DNA of 64,000 nt, taken from assembly GCF_018446385.1 (NCBI RefSeq), contig NC_056000.1, positions 78,130,688-78,194,687 on the forward strand. Reading direction: 5' to 3'. Position numbers and translations under genes: made by a program. The DNA comes from Zingiber officinale. Taxonomy: Eukaryota > Streptophyta > Magnoliopsida > Zingiberales > Zingiberaceae. Shown here piece after piece: positions 1-11,895 of this stretch (position 1 is the stretch's first letter; every line of letters starts with the position of its first letter). The notes under the pieces were generated by a model, which was given only the letters and a program-made list of their open reading frames with translations, ran no database searches and had not been told where the DNA came from.

Positions 1-1469
1 TACCCACCTTCATACCCATGTTGTAGGGGTCGGCCAAGCTAGCTTGAGGACCAAGCTAGGGTCGACCAAACCTTGGTCCATGGGTGGCCGGCCCTAGCTT
101 GAACCCAAGCTTAGGTGGCCGACCCTATTAAATTAGAAAAGAATTTTAATTTTAAAATTTTCTTATGTGGAAGATATAATTTATTGGAGAGATTAAAAAT
201 TAAAATATCTCTTTTATAAGTTTCTACAAAAGATTAAAGAAAGAGATTAAATTTCTTTCCTTATTTGTAGATTGGAAGGATATTTTATTTTTCTTCTTTG
301 TAAATTATTCACATGTTGAAAAATTAAAATTATAGAAATTTCTTTTTATCAACCATGAAGGGATTTTAAAAGGAAATTTTATTTTTTAAAATTTCTGGAA
401 ACAAATAAGGAATTTTAATTGGTTGATTGAAAATTGCCTTGTTTGCTCTTCCATGAGGTGGCCGGCCATGACATGATCTATTAGGAAATTTTATTTAATT
501 TTTCTTAATTAATTCATGTTAAGGAAAGTTAATGAAATTTTATTGTAATTAAATTTTCTTATTTTCCAAAGCTAAGGATTATAAAAGAGGGGGTTTTAGG
601 TGCCTTCAAGGTGAACAACCTCTATTATTTTTCTCCCTCTTTTCTTCCTTGGTGTGGCCGGCTCTTCCTTTTCTCTTCTCTCCATCCTTGTGGCCGAAAC
701 TCTCTTCTCTCTTGGAGATCAAGTGGTGGCCGGATTCTAGCTTGGAGAAGGAGAGAAAGCTTGCATCCCTTGGAGCATTGGTGGTGGTTGAATCTCTTCA
801 TCCTTGGTGGTGCTCTTGTTGTGGCCGAACCTTGCAAGGAGGAGAAGAAGGTGCTTTGGTGGTTTCTCATCTCGGAAGATCGTTGCCCACACAACGTCCG
901 AGGTTAGAAGAGGAATATGGTAGAAGACCTTGAGGTTTTTGCTTGCAAAAGAAAAGGTATACTAGTATTTAATTTCTGCATCATACTAGTTTTATTTCTT
1001 TGTAAAAATATCAAATACAAGAGGCATGTGATTCTAGTTTTTCGAATTAGTTTTCGATGTTGTGTTCTTTTATTTTTCTTTTCCTTCTGATTTGATTGTT
1101 CTTAGAGGTTAACCTAGGGAAGGTTAAATATTTAATTTCCTTAAAAGGCTTTGTCTAGTCGGTGGTGGTTGCTCCCATATCCAAGAAGGTCATGTGCCTC
1201 GCCATGCAGTACTGGAAGCCGATTTTGGAAATAGATATTTAATTGTCTTCGTGACCTAGGTGATTTGGATCGAACGTGTTAAGTTCTGTAGGAGATCCAA
1301 GTCTAAACCTAAAAGAACAAATAAATTAAACTTTGGATCAAACGTGTTAAGTTCCGCAGGCGATCCAAGTTTAATTTAAAAGAACACATGGTAGCTAGGA
1401 AAAGGTTCAGACCTTTGTACAAAATTTTTGTACAGTAGAACCGTTAGGTTTTTCGAGTAGCAACCAACA
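1..1469 (+). mobile_element. 3' part of a plant LTR (family not assigned), running in from the left edge
   Basis: The segment has LTR character: A/T-rich stretches, then a pyrimidine-rich, TGGCCG-rich block (about 600-940), then two near-identical motifs on 'GATCGAACGTGTTAAGTTC' (about 1,269 and 1,338). It ends in ACCAACA at 1,469. Immediately after, the sequence becomes homologous to the noncoding interior of the Sirevirus-like elements further right (about 50,475 onward), so this LTR end was inserted into such an element. The left boundary is outside the window. Short ORFs at 611-933 are in repeat sequence and are not credible genes. Plus orientation is inferred from the CA-type end and from the order of motifs. 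Confidence 0.5.
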
Positions 1470-2919
1470 GGTCCTATCCCCTTCATTAACCCAATGCTCT
1501 CCCTTCAGCAGTAATCTACTCCACAATGCTCATCCGAGAGCATTTATCATCCTAGCAATGAATATAACCAATCTTCCATTGCTCCCCAATACTCGACCAT
1601 GAGTATTAATTCATCACGAAGGTTTAACCCCCTTCCAAGGTCTTTGAAAAGATTTTTATGTTTTCAAAGAGTAACTCCCCCTAAAAATATGGTCAAACTT
1701 CTATCATTGCACTAACAATGACTTGGGGTTCCTAAATAATTAGGAAAACCAAAACTCGAAGTTTTGAGATTCAAAATTCAATAATGAAACTAAACTTCAC
1801 CTAAGTCTACATTAACAAATCCATGCTTGTTTTCATCATGAAAACTCCCCCTAAGTGTATACAAATATATTCCAAAGGGTTAGAAATGGTTAATGACCCT
1901 TGAAAACCAAAACTTGAACTTTTAAGGTTCCACAATTCAGAATTGAAACTAAACATTATCTTAAACTTCACTTTAGTTTTTCTTAACCAATCCATACTTG
2001 TTTTCATCATGAAAACCCCTCCTAAATGAATATAAATGTATTCCAAGGGGTATGGAGTGATTAGCGGGACTCGAAGTGACTTGAAGTGCTGAAATCATAC
2101 TTTTCCATCCAAAATCAGACTTTCCAATCGATTGAAGTTGGGACTCAATCGATCGAATTCACTTCAATCGATCCATTGATCGATTCCGCAAGCTACTACT
2201 CGCAGAAATTCCCTCTGAATCGATCGACTGATCGATCCAGCCTGGGTCAATCGATCGGCTGATCGATTCACTACCCTTCTGTTCGCGGGAATTGGCTTCC
2301 CAATCAATCAGCTGATTGATTGGGTTTCTGATTTCTCTGAAATCCAATTTCAGCGAAATTCAGAAATCCCCAAAAATTATACAAAAATCTAAAAATCATG
2401 AAAACTCATGTAGTCATTATTTAGGGTATACTTTATCAAGAAAAAATAGTTTTCTATGAAAATACTTTCTATTTTCAAAGATTGACACAAATTTGAAAAC
2501 TCTTGAAAACTTTAATGTTTTCTCCTAGTTTGTGTCTAACTTTTCAATGACACTTTTCAATGATGAATACTATCAAAAGATAGTCTTCACCAAGGTTTTC
2601 CAAAAACCTTTTGAAATCATTTTCAAAACCAATATTCAACCATGTTCTTTGGGCTCAATGCACATGACTTGTACATTAGCTTTCCCAATGATTGGAAAAC
2701 ACCTAACTATGTGTTTTGATGAACCTAAAACTCAACAAGATGCACTAAATCAACATCTTGAGTTTTCTTCACCATCTTAACATCACACTTGTATCTAATG
2801 TGTATTAAAACACATGCAAGTCACCTTATAGTTCTTTGTGAGAAATATATTTGGTTTTACCCTAAACTGAGGGATCATGCATATTTATCTAGGCATAATG
2901 AAATTTATGATCATCCACC
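1470..2919 (-). mobile_element. Fragment of the noncoding interior of a Sirevirus-like element
   Basis: The segment is collinear and highly similar to 50,475-51,900 (copy 3, minus strand) and to the reverse complement of about 35,100-36,180 (copy 1). Shared landmarks are the repeated TCCCCCT tracts, which are PPT-like GGGGGA tracts on the minus strand, and the block of ATCGAT palindromes at 2,130-2,330. The conserved noncoding stretch around 2,530-2,800 is also shared. Homology stops at about 2,919 ('catccacct'), where unrelated A/T-rich sequence starts. No gag or pol is present. The 82-codon ORF at 2,532-2,780 lies in this repeat and is not treated as a gene. Confidence 0.7.
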
Positions 2920-5900
2920 TGATTGAAAATAAAGATCGGGTGAAATGACTAAGAAGCTAAATTTAAAATTTTAAATTAAGAATTAAATTTAAATAAATTA
3001 AAAAATGAAATCAAAATAAAATAAAATAAAATAAAATATATTAACATTAAAATTAAATTAAATTCAATTAAATTAAATTAAATTTAAATTAAATTAACTT
3101 AAAATTAAATTCAAAGCTCAAATTAAATAAAATTTAAATTTAAATTAAATTAACTTAAAATTAAATTCAAATCAATTTAAATTCAAAGTTCAAATTAAAA
3201 TAAATTTAAATTAAATTAATTTTAAAATCAAATCAAATTAAAATTAAAAATAAAATTAAAATTAAACAAACATTAAAATTCAAATTAACTTAACTAAAAA
3301 TTAACTTAATTAAAACTTAACTTAAATTAAAATTAAAAATTAACTTAACTAAAACTTAACTTTAATTAAAACTTAATCTAAAACATAACTTAACTTAAAT
3401 TAAAATAAAAAATTAACTTAACTTAAATTAAAAATTAACTTTACTAAAAATTAACATAAAAGTTAAATTAAAATTAAACCTAAAATTAAAATTAAACTTA
3501 AAATTAAAATTAAACATAAAATTAAATTCAAATTAAAATTAAAACTAAAATTGAAATTGAAATTAAAATTAAAATTAAAACTTAAATTGAAAATTAAAAC
3601 CTAAATTTAAAACTTAAATTAAAAACTTAAATTAAAACTTAAATTTAAGATTTACTTTAAATTAAAACTTAAATTAAAACTTTAAACTAAAACTTGAAAT
3701 AAAACTTTAAATTAAAACTTAAATTTAAAACGTAAATTTAAAAATCTTAAACTAAAATTTGAAGTATTTAAAAATATTTCAAAAATCATTTAAAAATAAT
3801 TTTACAATTTATTAAAAAAAGGATCATTTTAATCCTTTTATAAATTATTTTGAAAATCTTTTAATAATTATTTTAAGTATTTTTAAAAATTCATTTTAAA
3901 AAGTATTTTAAAAATTCTCTTAAAAATTATTTTAAAAATTATTTTAAAAATGCTCTTAAAAATTATTTGAAAATTATTTTTTAGACACTTAATTTAAAAC
4001 TTAATTAATAAACAATTAAATCAATCAAAATTGAATTAACTTAAACTTTAAACTCTATTAAATAATTAAAAAGTAAATAATTAAAACTTAATTGTTTAGT
4101 CTAACCTTATTTAAGAATTTAGTTTGGCTTGCTCAGTACCTTAATTTAACCTAATTAAAACATTTACTCTAAGTCATTGTAAAACAAACTACATTGAAAC
4201 ATTAATCAAATTTTTATCTTAGTTTAATTAAATCATACTAAAAATTGACTTAAATTAAACCTTAATTTTACATAACTTTGTTTAATAACTTTAATAAATT
4301 TAACTCTGAATTAATGCTGACTTCAAACTTAGTTAATCCTACTTAATTAATTCTAAAACAAAAAAAGATGAAATAAATGAAAATTTATATTATAACTAAG
4401 ACTTTCATTAAATCAATTAACTCAATCAATTAAGACAAAATTTAAGTTGTTTTAATCAAATAAGTATTAAATTGAGTTACTTATTATTGAGTTAGTAACA
4501 AATCAATTCTTAACTTAATCCTAGAATAATTGATTATTGATGCATTTAAATAATCTTATTTTAATCAAACTTCAATAAACAAGTTTATAGAAATACTTAT
4601 GTAAATAATACACTTGATGAATATAATTGTTTCTAATACTAAATCCCCTAAAACAATTAGGTATAAAAATGTGCTAAGGCCTTGAAATTTAATATACCCA
4701 AATCAGTCTTAACTTAAGAGGGAGTGTTAACGTAAAAGGAAGTGTTAACTTCAGGGGGAGTAATAAATTCAAGGGGATGATCATTTTTTTTCAAACTTAT
4801 TAAAATCTTTAACCATTTGTTTAGAAACTTTCTTCTTTCTTGAAAATTTTACGTCTATTTTTCAAAAGCCTTATTTTTAAAATGCTCTTAAATCTTCTTT
4901 TGAAAAATCTTGATAGTTCATTTTTGGTATTTACAGAAAGATTTTATATCCCTTAAAAAAGTGTTTTAAATCATTTTTATAACTTAAACAATTCTATTAA
5001 AATTATTTTCGCAAAGTCACTTTGAAAATATTTTTTTCTCTAAGAAGTTTTTACAAAGCTTTACTTAAAAAAAATCCTCTTAATATTAAACTCCTTAAAA
5101 GTTCTTTTTACTTGGAAAAAGTTAAATTTTTATTTTGACAAAATTACTTAGAAGTTTTTTTTTTTTGCAAAAGCTTTAATTCAAAAATTCTCTTCAACAG
5201 TTTTATAAAGTTTTTCTTGCAAAACTCAAAAAAAAAATAATGTCGGGTTCAGGGGAAGTATTAATATTTTAAATAAATATTTTTGTAATATTATTTTTGA
5301 AACTTGCTTCCAATTTTTGTTGGGGGTTTACTAAACTGCTATCTTTAAACTTTTTTACTTTCTTAGCCTTAAAAGTTTTAAAAATAGGTTTTAAAAATCA
5401 ATTTGACAAATGTCAAAATTTCTGAAAATGTCTTGACATAATCTTCAAAAGGTTTTCTTACTTAAAATTTTATCATCTTATTTTTGAAAACCTTAAATAT
5501 TTGAAAAGACATTTTTGAAAGCATCCCTTATATCTTTTTCAAAATTGAATTTTCGAAAATGTTTTTCAAAGTGTTTTGAAAGTTATATTAAAATGTTTTC
5601 AAAATTCAATTTTCAAAATGTTTTCCAAATTTTTGTTGTTGTTTATTTAATCTTCTAAGTTCTAACTCGGTTCTAGCATTTTTTAAATTTTATATCCTTT
5701 AGAAATCTAATGAAAAGATAATAAATTTTGAAAATTATGCGAAGTTAGTAGACTCTAAAAATTATTTCCACTTTATTCTGACATGAAGATTTAAGACATA
5801 TTTGAATTTTTTTTTTAATTAAACTTCTTTATTGAAAAACTTTATTTTTGAATAACTTATTAACTTATTTTTGTAAGTTTAACTTCCCCCAGTAAATCTA

Positions 5901-6135
5901 AAAATTTTCAATTATCAAAATTTTCCTTCCTTTACTTAGCCAATTTTTCCAAACTTGTCTATGCCTATTATTTTTGATGAATGCCAAGGGAGAGGGTTAG
6001 GTGGATTAAGTTAGCAAAATACTAGACAAAACACCAAACTCAGACTAAATCAAAATCATCTCATTTGGTCTAGTTATTTTTGCATATTTTTCACTAACTT
6101 AACTCAGGTTGCCATTGCATCAAAATGAGGAAGAT
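2920..6135 (+). mobile_element. A/T-rich noncoding interior of an LTR element ending at the LTR at 6,136
   Basis: There is no coding sequence over 3.2 kb. From about 4,700 to 6,135 there are purine tracts such as GGGGGAGT, and the sequence ends in 'catcaaaatgaggaaga', a degenerate counterpart of the 'catcaaaaagggggaga' polypurine tract that precedes the other Sirevirus-like 3' LTRs in this window. I therefore read it as the internal region just upstream of a 3' LTR. The 5' end of this element, with its gag and pol, is absent or lies beyond a rearrangement at about 2,919. Confidence 0.5.
2948..3780. repeat. Low-complexity AAATTAAA-type A/T block
   Basis: More than 800 bases consist almost entirely of permutations of AAATTAAAATT, AACTTAAA and TTAAATTC, with very few G residues on the plus strand. 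There is no fixed period, so it is cryptic simple sequence rather than a clean satellite. It continues more weakly to about 4,100 as TTTTAAAAAT-rich sequence. Confidence 0.85.
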
Positions 6136-7426
6136 TGTTGGTGTAGTTAGCATTAATGGTCTAACTCATGTTTTGATAAATGATAAAGTAAGTTAACTTA
6201 GGTTTGTTATGATCTAACGATATGACTAAGTGTGCAAGAGAAATCCAGTTAGGTCAACGGATCGACCGAATAGTTGGTACAAAGTCCAGCTAGGTCGACG
6301 AACCGATCAAATAGCTGGCACGAAGTCTAGCTAGGTCAAAGGGTCGATCAGATAGCTGGCACAAAGTCCAGCTAGGTCGACGGGCCGACTGGATAACTAG
6401 CATGAAGTCTAGCTAGGTCAACGAGATGATCGGATAGCTAGCATGAAGTCCAGACTGGTCAACGAGCTGACCGGATGTCTGGCAAAAGGTAAGTAAAAGT
6501 AAGTCACTGGAGGAGAGTGATTGTGAGAACGTGTCCCAGTTGAGGGACAGTAGGCGTCAGCCCAGTTTAGGTCCATTTGAGATCCCTAGACTGAGACCTT
6601 TACTAGATTATTGTCTCGAGAAGACAGAGTCTAATTACTATTATTTATTATTTGTGCTAACACTTGTCTTGCAGGATATTTAGACTAACACATTTTGTGC
6701 AGGGCAAGCAAGAAAGCAAGTCTACCTTCGGGTGAACAATGCCCGAAGGTGCCTTCCATGGCTATGGAAGGCACCCTCCGCAGGATGATCTTTGGAATCG
6801 GTTGCAGATAAGTGCCAGTTTTCTCAGGATAGGATTTGCCTTATTGGAGGCGCCTTCCATGCTTATGGGAGGCGCCCTCCAAGCCCTTTATAAGGCAGTC
6901 TCGAGTAGGCACTTATACATCACGTACATACAAGCTACTACACGTGCATTGAAGCTTCCGATTGCTTCCAGTTCCTACTGTGACTCTACTGTGAAGCTGC
7001 TAAGCCCGACGACTGCTCCAAGGAGTTCCGATCATGCCCGGCAGACAGACATCAACACAAAGTTCCTCATTCCAATTCCTAAAAAGTGTTGGTAAAATCT
7101 GTGTTTATACTTAATTACTATAAAAGGACAAGTGGAGTGTGTTACACTTGACCTAACTTCTCTTGTACTCGATTCTCTCTTCCGGGGTTACCGGAAGAGG
7201 TTTTTTTAGTGAATTTCCCATCGATAGGTCCGTGGAACCTGGGTCTTGGAGTAGGAGTCGTCGAAGGCTCCGAACTAAGTAAAAACCGCTTGTGTTCTTC
7301 TCGTGTTGCTTCTCTTTTATTTCTTACTTTCCGTTGCGTACTCATGTTTTCAAAAATCGAAAAAGAAGTATTTTTAAAACCATGTGATTCAGCCCCCTCC
7401 CCTCTCACGTGTGTCACGATCCAACA
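6136..7426 (+). mobile_element. LTR (3' LTR of a 5'-truncated element), TGTTGG...CCAACA
   Basis: This 1,291-bp unit has perfect inverted ends (TGTTGG at 6,136; CCAACA at 7,421-7,426) and follows a degenerate polypurine tract. It carries an array of hairpin cassettes at 6,230-6,485, then GGCGCC-type palindromes, including a 12-bp perfect stem at about 6,747-6,774. A TATA-like 'ccctttataaggc' lies near 6,885. A 'ttcagccccctcccctctc' block near the 3' end matches the TTCACCCCCCTCTAG block of the other LTRs here. A related but diverged LTR in opposite orientation lies at 58,564-59,642. It ends inside the 60-bp tandem repeats of the neighbouring Tat element. Confidence 0.75.
6230..6485. repeat. 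Tandem hairpin cassettes (AGTCCAGCTAGGTCGAC... type)
   Basis: About six units of roughly 42 bp lie head to tail. Each has an outer inverted repeat and an inner GGTC/GACC-like pair. Examples: CCAGCTA (6,286-6,292) pairs with TAGCTGG (6,312-6,318), and CCAGTTA (6,245-6,251) pairs with TAGTTGG (6,271-6,277) if wobble pairs are allowed. The last unit uses CCAGAC with GTCTGG. Arms differ between units while pairing is largely kept. Confidence 0.75.
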
Positions 7427-7654
7427 GTGTCAAAGACTCATGAGCCATTCGGTCGTATTATAAGTGAGCAACGCCCTCGTGCTAAAGTGTCAAAGACTCA
7501 TGAGCCATTCAACCGTGTTGTAAGCGAGAAAAGCCCTCTTGCTAAAGGTGCTAAAGACTCATGAGTCATTCAGTCGTATGATAAGCGAGCGAAGTCTTCG
7601 CGCTAAGTGTCGAAGACTCGCTGGCCATTCGGCTGTAGTATGAGTGAGTTCAGC
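7427..7654. repeat. Four tandem units of about 60 bp
   Basis: Units start at 7,427, 7,487, 7,548 and 7,607, giving periods of 60, 61 and 59. Each begins GTGtCaAAGACTCatGaGcCATTC and ends near GCTAAA. They diverge by scattered substitutions. They sit between the upstream LTR and the antisense-ORF remnant of the Tat element, so they are most likely internal noncoding sequence of that element. Confidence 0.85.
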
Positions 7655-7832
7655 TTACCTTTTACATGTTGTGCGGACAAGTATACACAACCAAGTCTCT
7701 TATGCTAAGTATAAGTTAAAAGAACAGAGAGCTATAAAGTGCCAAATGGAAATACATTTATTCATACTTGGAAAATTTTTACAAGTTGCACTTGATAGTA
7801 AAAGAAAAGGATGAAAAAACTTAAAGAAGAAA

Positions 7833-9620
7833 CTAAGCTAGGTAGTTGAGCATGTCGTCAAGGAGCGAATCTGAGATCTTCTCCCTCTTTATAATTTTGC
7901 TCGACAGATCGGGGGAGATGTAGTCATCATCCTTCAATTGTTGGAGAGTCTCATCGATACCATAGTTGAAATGATGGAGAGTCCAGTAGGAGAACATTTC
8001 ATTGAATTCAGGGGAGCGAATATACTTCACCCTGGAAGATTCCTATCGATCGGGTTCTTCATCCTTAACCTTATTAAATACAGCTTGGGGCACCTTCAAC
8101 TCAGCCTTCAGCGTGGCCATCTTAGTAGCTTGCTCATCAATTATTCATTTTTGCTCCCTGAGCTGGAACTCACTTGCCGCTTGCTCCATCATTCGACTTA
8201 CCTGCTTGACCGCAAGGGAGTTTTCTGCCTGTTTTAGTTTCTATGCCAAGACCCGAACCTCCTTGTTCTTGATGTCCAGATCTTCAATGGCTTAGACTTT
8301 TCTAACGTTGGCAGAATTTATCTTCGACTCAAAGTATTAGGCTTGCTTGGTCAGCCAGTAGAGCTGGAGCGCCTGATCATGAGTTTTGTTCTTTTCAACT
8401 GTAAGCGCCCTCCTAGACCCTCTCAGACCCTAGTAGCTACTCGAAGCTCGTGTCCTAATCTTTTTTCAACTGAGCCACATCGACAGTTAGTTGCTCCACT
8501 CGAGCACGAGAAGTTTCTGTAGGCCCGATCGACACTCAAAGTTGTTGGTTTTCATTTTCAAGGAAGACCAGCCGTTGGCACATGGCCAGGTTTTCCACCT
8601 AGTACTACGAGCCAAATTAAACTTATTAATGCCAATCGGGAAAACTAAAGAAAAGACTTCGCTAACCTTACCTCAGTTGATTTCTGGGTGAATCTATCAG
8701 CAAGCTCCCTCGGCAGGATGGTCGTCGCTCAAGTCCTAGCGTCCGCCCAGACCTATGCCAATGGACCTTGGATTGTAATTTGATGCTGGTGGGAGCACGG
8801 CTCGGCATCTTCTGGTTGGTGCCACTCATTTATCGACAGACGGAGGATAGCCTTGATGTAACGACTCGGCCCCTTGGCCCCTTGGGCGGCCCAACTAGCA
8901 GCCCATTTGGGGGCCCTTGGCGGTCCCTTGGGCGGCCCATTTGGTGACCCCTTACGTCGTCGACTGACGACCCTCGACCGTGCCGTTACTCACTAGGTCT
9001 TCCCACCCGTGGCCAGTGGATTTTTATCTTTCCCGGGATTCGAACTCTAGACCTCCAGGCTAAGTACTAGAGTTTATGACTCTAGACACCCAGGTGCCGT
9101 TACTCTCGGCGACGTAAGGGGCCGCCAAATGGGCCGCCAGTTGGGCCACCTAAGGGGCCAAGGGGTCGGGTCGTTACACTTGATGTGTCTACCGCCGCTC
9201 GGAGTTGAAGGTGCTTAGGTGGCCAGGTCCTTGGATTTGGACTTCGGGGAAGAGAAAATGATGGACAAGGGTGCTTCAATGCCCGTCGATGGAGGAGGAA
9301 GATAGGTGACTAGCGGCACAACTATTGTCCAGGCCTGCAATGCGAACAATGAGGGGGTCTGGTCAGAAGGAGGAGTCGGCAGCACATCCTCCCTCTCAGC
9401 AGCCGTAAAGGTGGAGGACTCTGCTCACTTAGATGGAAGTCGGGAAATGTTGCGGGGGCACGAGCCTGAAGAGTCGAAGTCGCCGAATGGGAAGATATTC
9501 TGCTTGGTGTCATTTGTGCCATTGGATTAAAGGCTCGCCCGACGCTACTGACTCAGATGGAACAACAATTAACACCATGGATGGGTGCTCGGGCGACAAC
9601 TCCCTCGTATGAGGGGTTGC
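7833..9620 (-). pseudogene. Antisense-ORF remnant of a Tat-type gypsy element (coiled-coil protein)
   Basis: Reading the minus strand from about 9,620 to 7,833, several frames joined by stops and shifts give one continuous protein style. First comes a Ser/Pro-rich N-terminal part (about 9,540-9,190). Next is a segment around 'WADARTRATTILPRELADRF' (about 8,690-8,760), then heptad-rich coiled-coil sequence. The C-terminus (7,833-8,030) contains 'YIRSPEFNEMFSYW'. The flanking LTR at about 10,750-11,895 reads on the plus strand, so this frame is antisense to the element. Tat-lineage gypsy elements are known to carry an antisense ORF between pol and the 3' LTR, and the layout fits that. A 322-bp insertion at 8,857-9,178 interrupts it. 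The function of the protein is unknown. Confidence 0.55.
8857..9178. mobile_element. 322-bp inverted-repeat element with a pol III B-box-like core
   Basis: The element starts TGTAACGAC and ends GTCGTTACA. The two arms, each close to 100 bp and rich in GGCCC, CCCTTGG and CCCATTTGG, are imperfect inverted copies. Direct repeats CTTGA flank it exactly (8,852-8,856 and 9,179-9,183). The core between the arms holds, on the minus strand, GAGTTCGAATCCC (9,035-9,047), a close match to the B box of tRNA-type promoters, inside a tRNA-like stretch. It could be a MITE or foldback element that captured a SINE piece, or an LTR-derived unit, since TG...CA ends and a 5-bp duplication suit that too. Confidence 0.7.
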
Positions 9621-10749
9621 CCCACTAACCGCCGCCTGGCTTCATCCCGCATCGATAACCATAGCCCGACTTCCTCCTACCTAGTTGGTTGGCTCGTCCG
9701 AGTGCTCAACCGACAATAGGCAAGGGCTCTACAGCTCAAGCACTCTTTTTGCGTTGATGTTTGTATCGCAAGCTTACACTTGCTGCTCAGCAATGCTCAG
9801 TTCATGATGTGATCTTCAAAAAAGAAAGAGAAATTAGATAGATTCAAAGACGACAGAAAGAAGAAAGGACGTACCAAGGGGGAGGGGAAGCCGTGTTCGG
9901 ATCGGGCTTAGCCCGAACACATACAAAATGCCCTCCAAGAGAAGTCGGTGTATGTGATACTTCTGACTAGCTAAACTTGAAGCTGCTTGGAGGTAGGTTG
10001 CTGATCCGTGGTACTCCCCGAGCAGGGAGATTTTGACAGTTCGATCTGCTAGCTAGTTGAAAAGACGGGCCAAGCAGGCAAATGAACACAAAAATAGTGC
10101 TCATTCTAGTGCTTATTCGAGGAGGGCATTTTATCAAAATATACAACGTCCACTCGGGCTTAGAAAAGAAAGGACCCGACTCAGAGAGGTTTGAGTAATA
10201 AAAGTAATGAAAAACACGTGGCACCAAAGGAATCCCATACAAGCGGAATAAAACAACGATTCAGCACAGTAATCTAAACAAGTTAGGCACTAATTGATGT
10301 AGGAAAATATAAAAATATCTACAAACTTTCGGGAAGAATGGATGAATGGGAAAGTGAAGGTCAACATAAAATTAGTCCTTAAAGAATGGAAGAAAACCAT
10401 TTGGAGGTAGGTGAGGGCAGTCATAAGCAAAGGAAATGGTGATTTGATAATCGTAAAAAAAAATGATAGGTCAACCTCATCGTCGTTGAATTTGGATTCG
10501 GTAGAGGTGTACCACAGCTCATGATCAGTCAGAGGTGGAGAAGGAGAAATGCCCATCGAATAAAGGATAGAAAGCAAATAAGAAAGGAGTAGGTACCTAC
10601 TAAAGAAAAAGAGAGTGTTGGCGATGAACAGAGAAAAGAAAGCAAGGAGGCAATGAAGGCAAAGACTAGGAAGACGATGTGGTTGTGGAAAAAGTTAAGG
10701 GTTTAAAAACCTTAGGGGAGATCAACCCTAGCTGTCTGATCGAGGGCTT
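9621..10749 (+). mobile_element. Noncoding interior of the Tat-type element upstream of its 3' LTR
   Basis: I see no recognisable protein or RNA here. The short ORFs (for example 9,967-10,242 and 10,290-10,577, minus) have no motif that I know. The position between the antisense-ORF remnant and the LTR suggests decayed internal or leader sequence of the same element. Confidence 0.4.
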
Positions 10750-11895
10750 TAGAAAATGAGGTTTCATCGTGACCGCTGAATTCGAAAAGGCAGCTGTCAC
10801 ATTAAGCTCCAACAGCTGCCTATCACATCACGCATGCGGCAGTATGCAAGGGTAACACGTGGCAATTGGTTACAGGTGACATTATTGAGAAAGCAGAGGG
10901 CAAGATTACCGAACGTGGCCAAGCATGATTTGCATTAATGATCTAGGATTTGAGCAACTTTCGAGAAATTACGGTGGCATCAGCAGCAATTAAAGGGCAC
11001 TACGTGGGTTGAGCAGTTGAAGCAAAGATTAGAAAGAAGGCATAAAATGGCTATGTGTTGGTTAGGATATTGCCGAGCGATAGTGGAGCATTACAGTCAA
11101 GCGACAATTATAAACTCTTGAAGGGAGGCCCCACTAAAGATAGGCCAAAGCAAGAAAGATCGACAGACGTGAAAGTCAAAGTCAAAGAAGGAGTCAAAGT
11201 CGGTCAAACAGGCTAGCTATGGCTGAGCGGACGACATGCCCGAGCGGATGAGCATAGCCAAATGGATAACTCGGGGTCAAGAGACAAACAACTAGTGCAT
11301 CCCCCGACCACCGTCCCTGTTGAGCGGAATGTAGGTTTATATGGATAAGAGGTAGCCCTCCGACAACAGCAAAGCTAAATGAAGGGAAATGGCTCGGTGC
11401 AATACAGCCGAGCAGGCGTGTCCCGACCGAGCGGCCACAGATCGACCTATAGTGGGACCCACCTATATATCTCCTTGTGCTATTTTAGAGGTTTGTGTCA
11501 CTGACAATAAAACATGTTCCGTAGGCAAATCGTACGGTGGAAGCTTCCAGACTGTTACATTAGAGATATTCATGCTCACTTAAGAAAATGCGTCAGAGAC
11601 ACTTTTTGACTTGTCTTTTCATAGGTCACTTGGAAAAATGTACGTACGCTTTAAGATGCGTATGCAGGCATTACAGTAGCACTATAAAAGGAGGGTTTCC
11701 ATCTACAAGAAGAGGTATGTGCTACTTCATCACTCTACATCGCCGGAAACTGACTTAAGCGTCGGAGGGCTAACGTCCTTCCCATCCCGGCACTAATGCT
11801 TTTGTGTTACATGAGAACGTGGAATTTTTGTCGTATCAAACTTCCAGCCACATCCCTAGCTTTCCATCTTCTCTACTTTCAAACAGGAACAATCA
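10750..11895 (+). mobile_element. 3' LTR of a Tat-type gypsy element
   Basis: The right part is clearly homologous to the gypsy LTRs at about 28,815-29,579 and 59,643-59,913. All share 'tcgtacggtggaagcttcc' (about 11,530), 'actataaaagg' as TATA box (about 11,680), 'gacttaagcgtcggaggg' (about 11,752) and the terminal 'tagctttccatctt...ttcaaacaggaacaatca' ending at about 11,895. The left boundary is approximate because no TG end could be placed with confidence. The text contains a recurring 'gagcgg' motif, as in the other Tat LTRs. Confidence 0.6.

Noticed and set aside
611-933. Three overlapping ORFs of 89-98 codons
   Set aside because: They lie in LTR-like repeat sequence, occur on both strands and have no recognisable domain.
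2532-2780. Small ORF whose core ('MHMTCTLAFPMIG') recurs at 46,426-46,644 and 51,640-51,730
   Set aside because: The conservation is at the DNA level in the noncoding interior of the element family; frame and ends are not preserved, and copy 1 carries stops.
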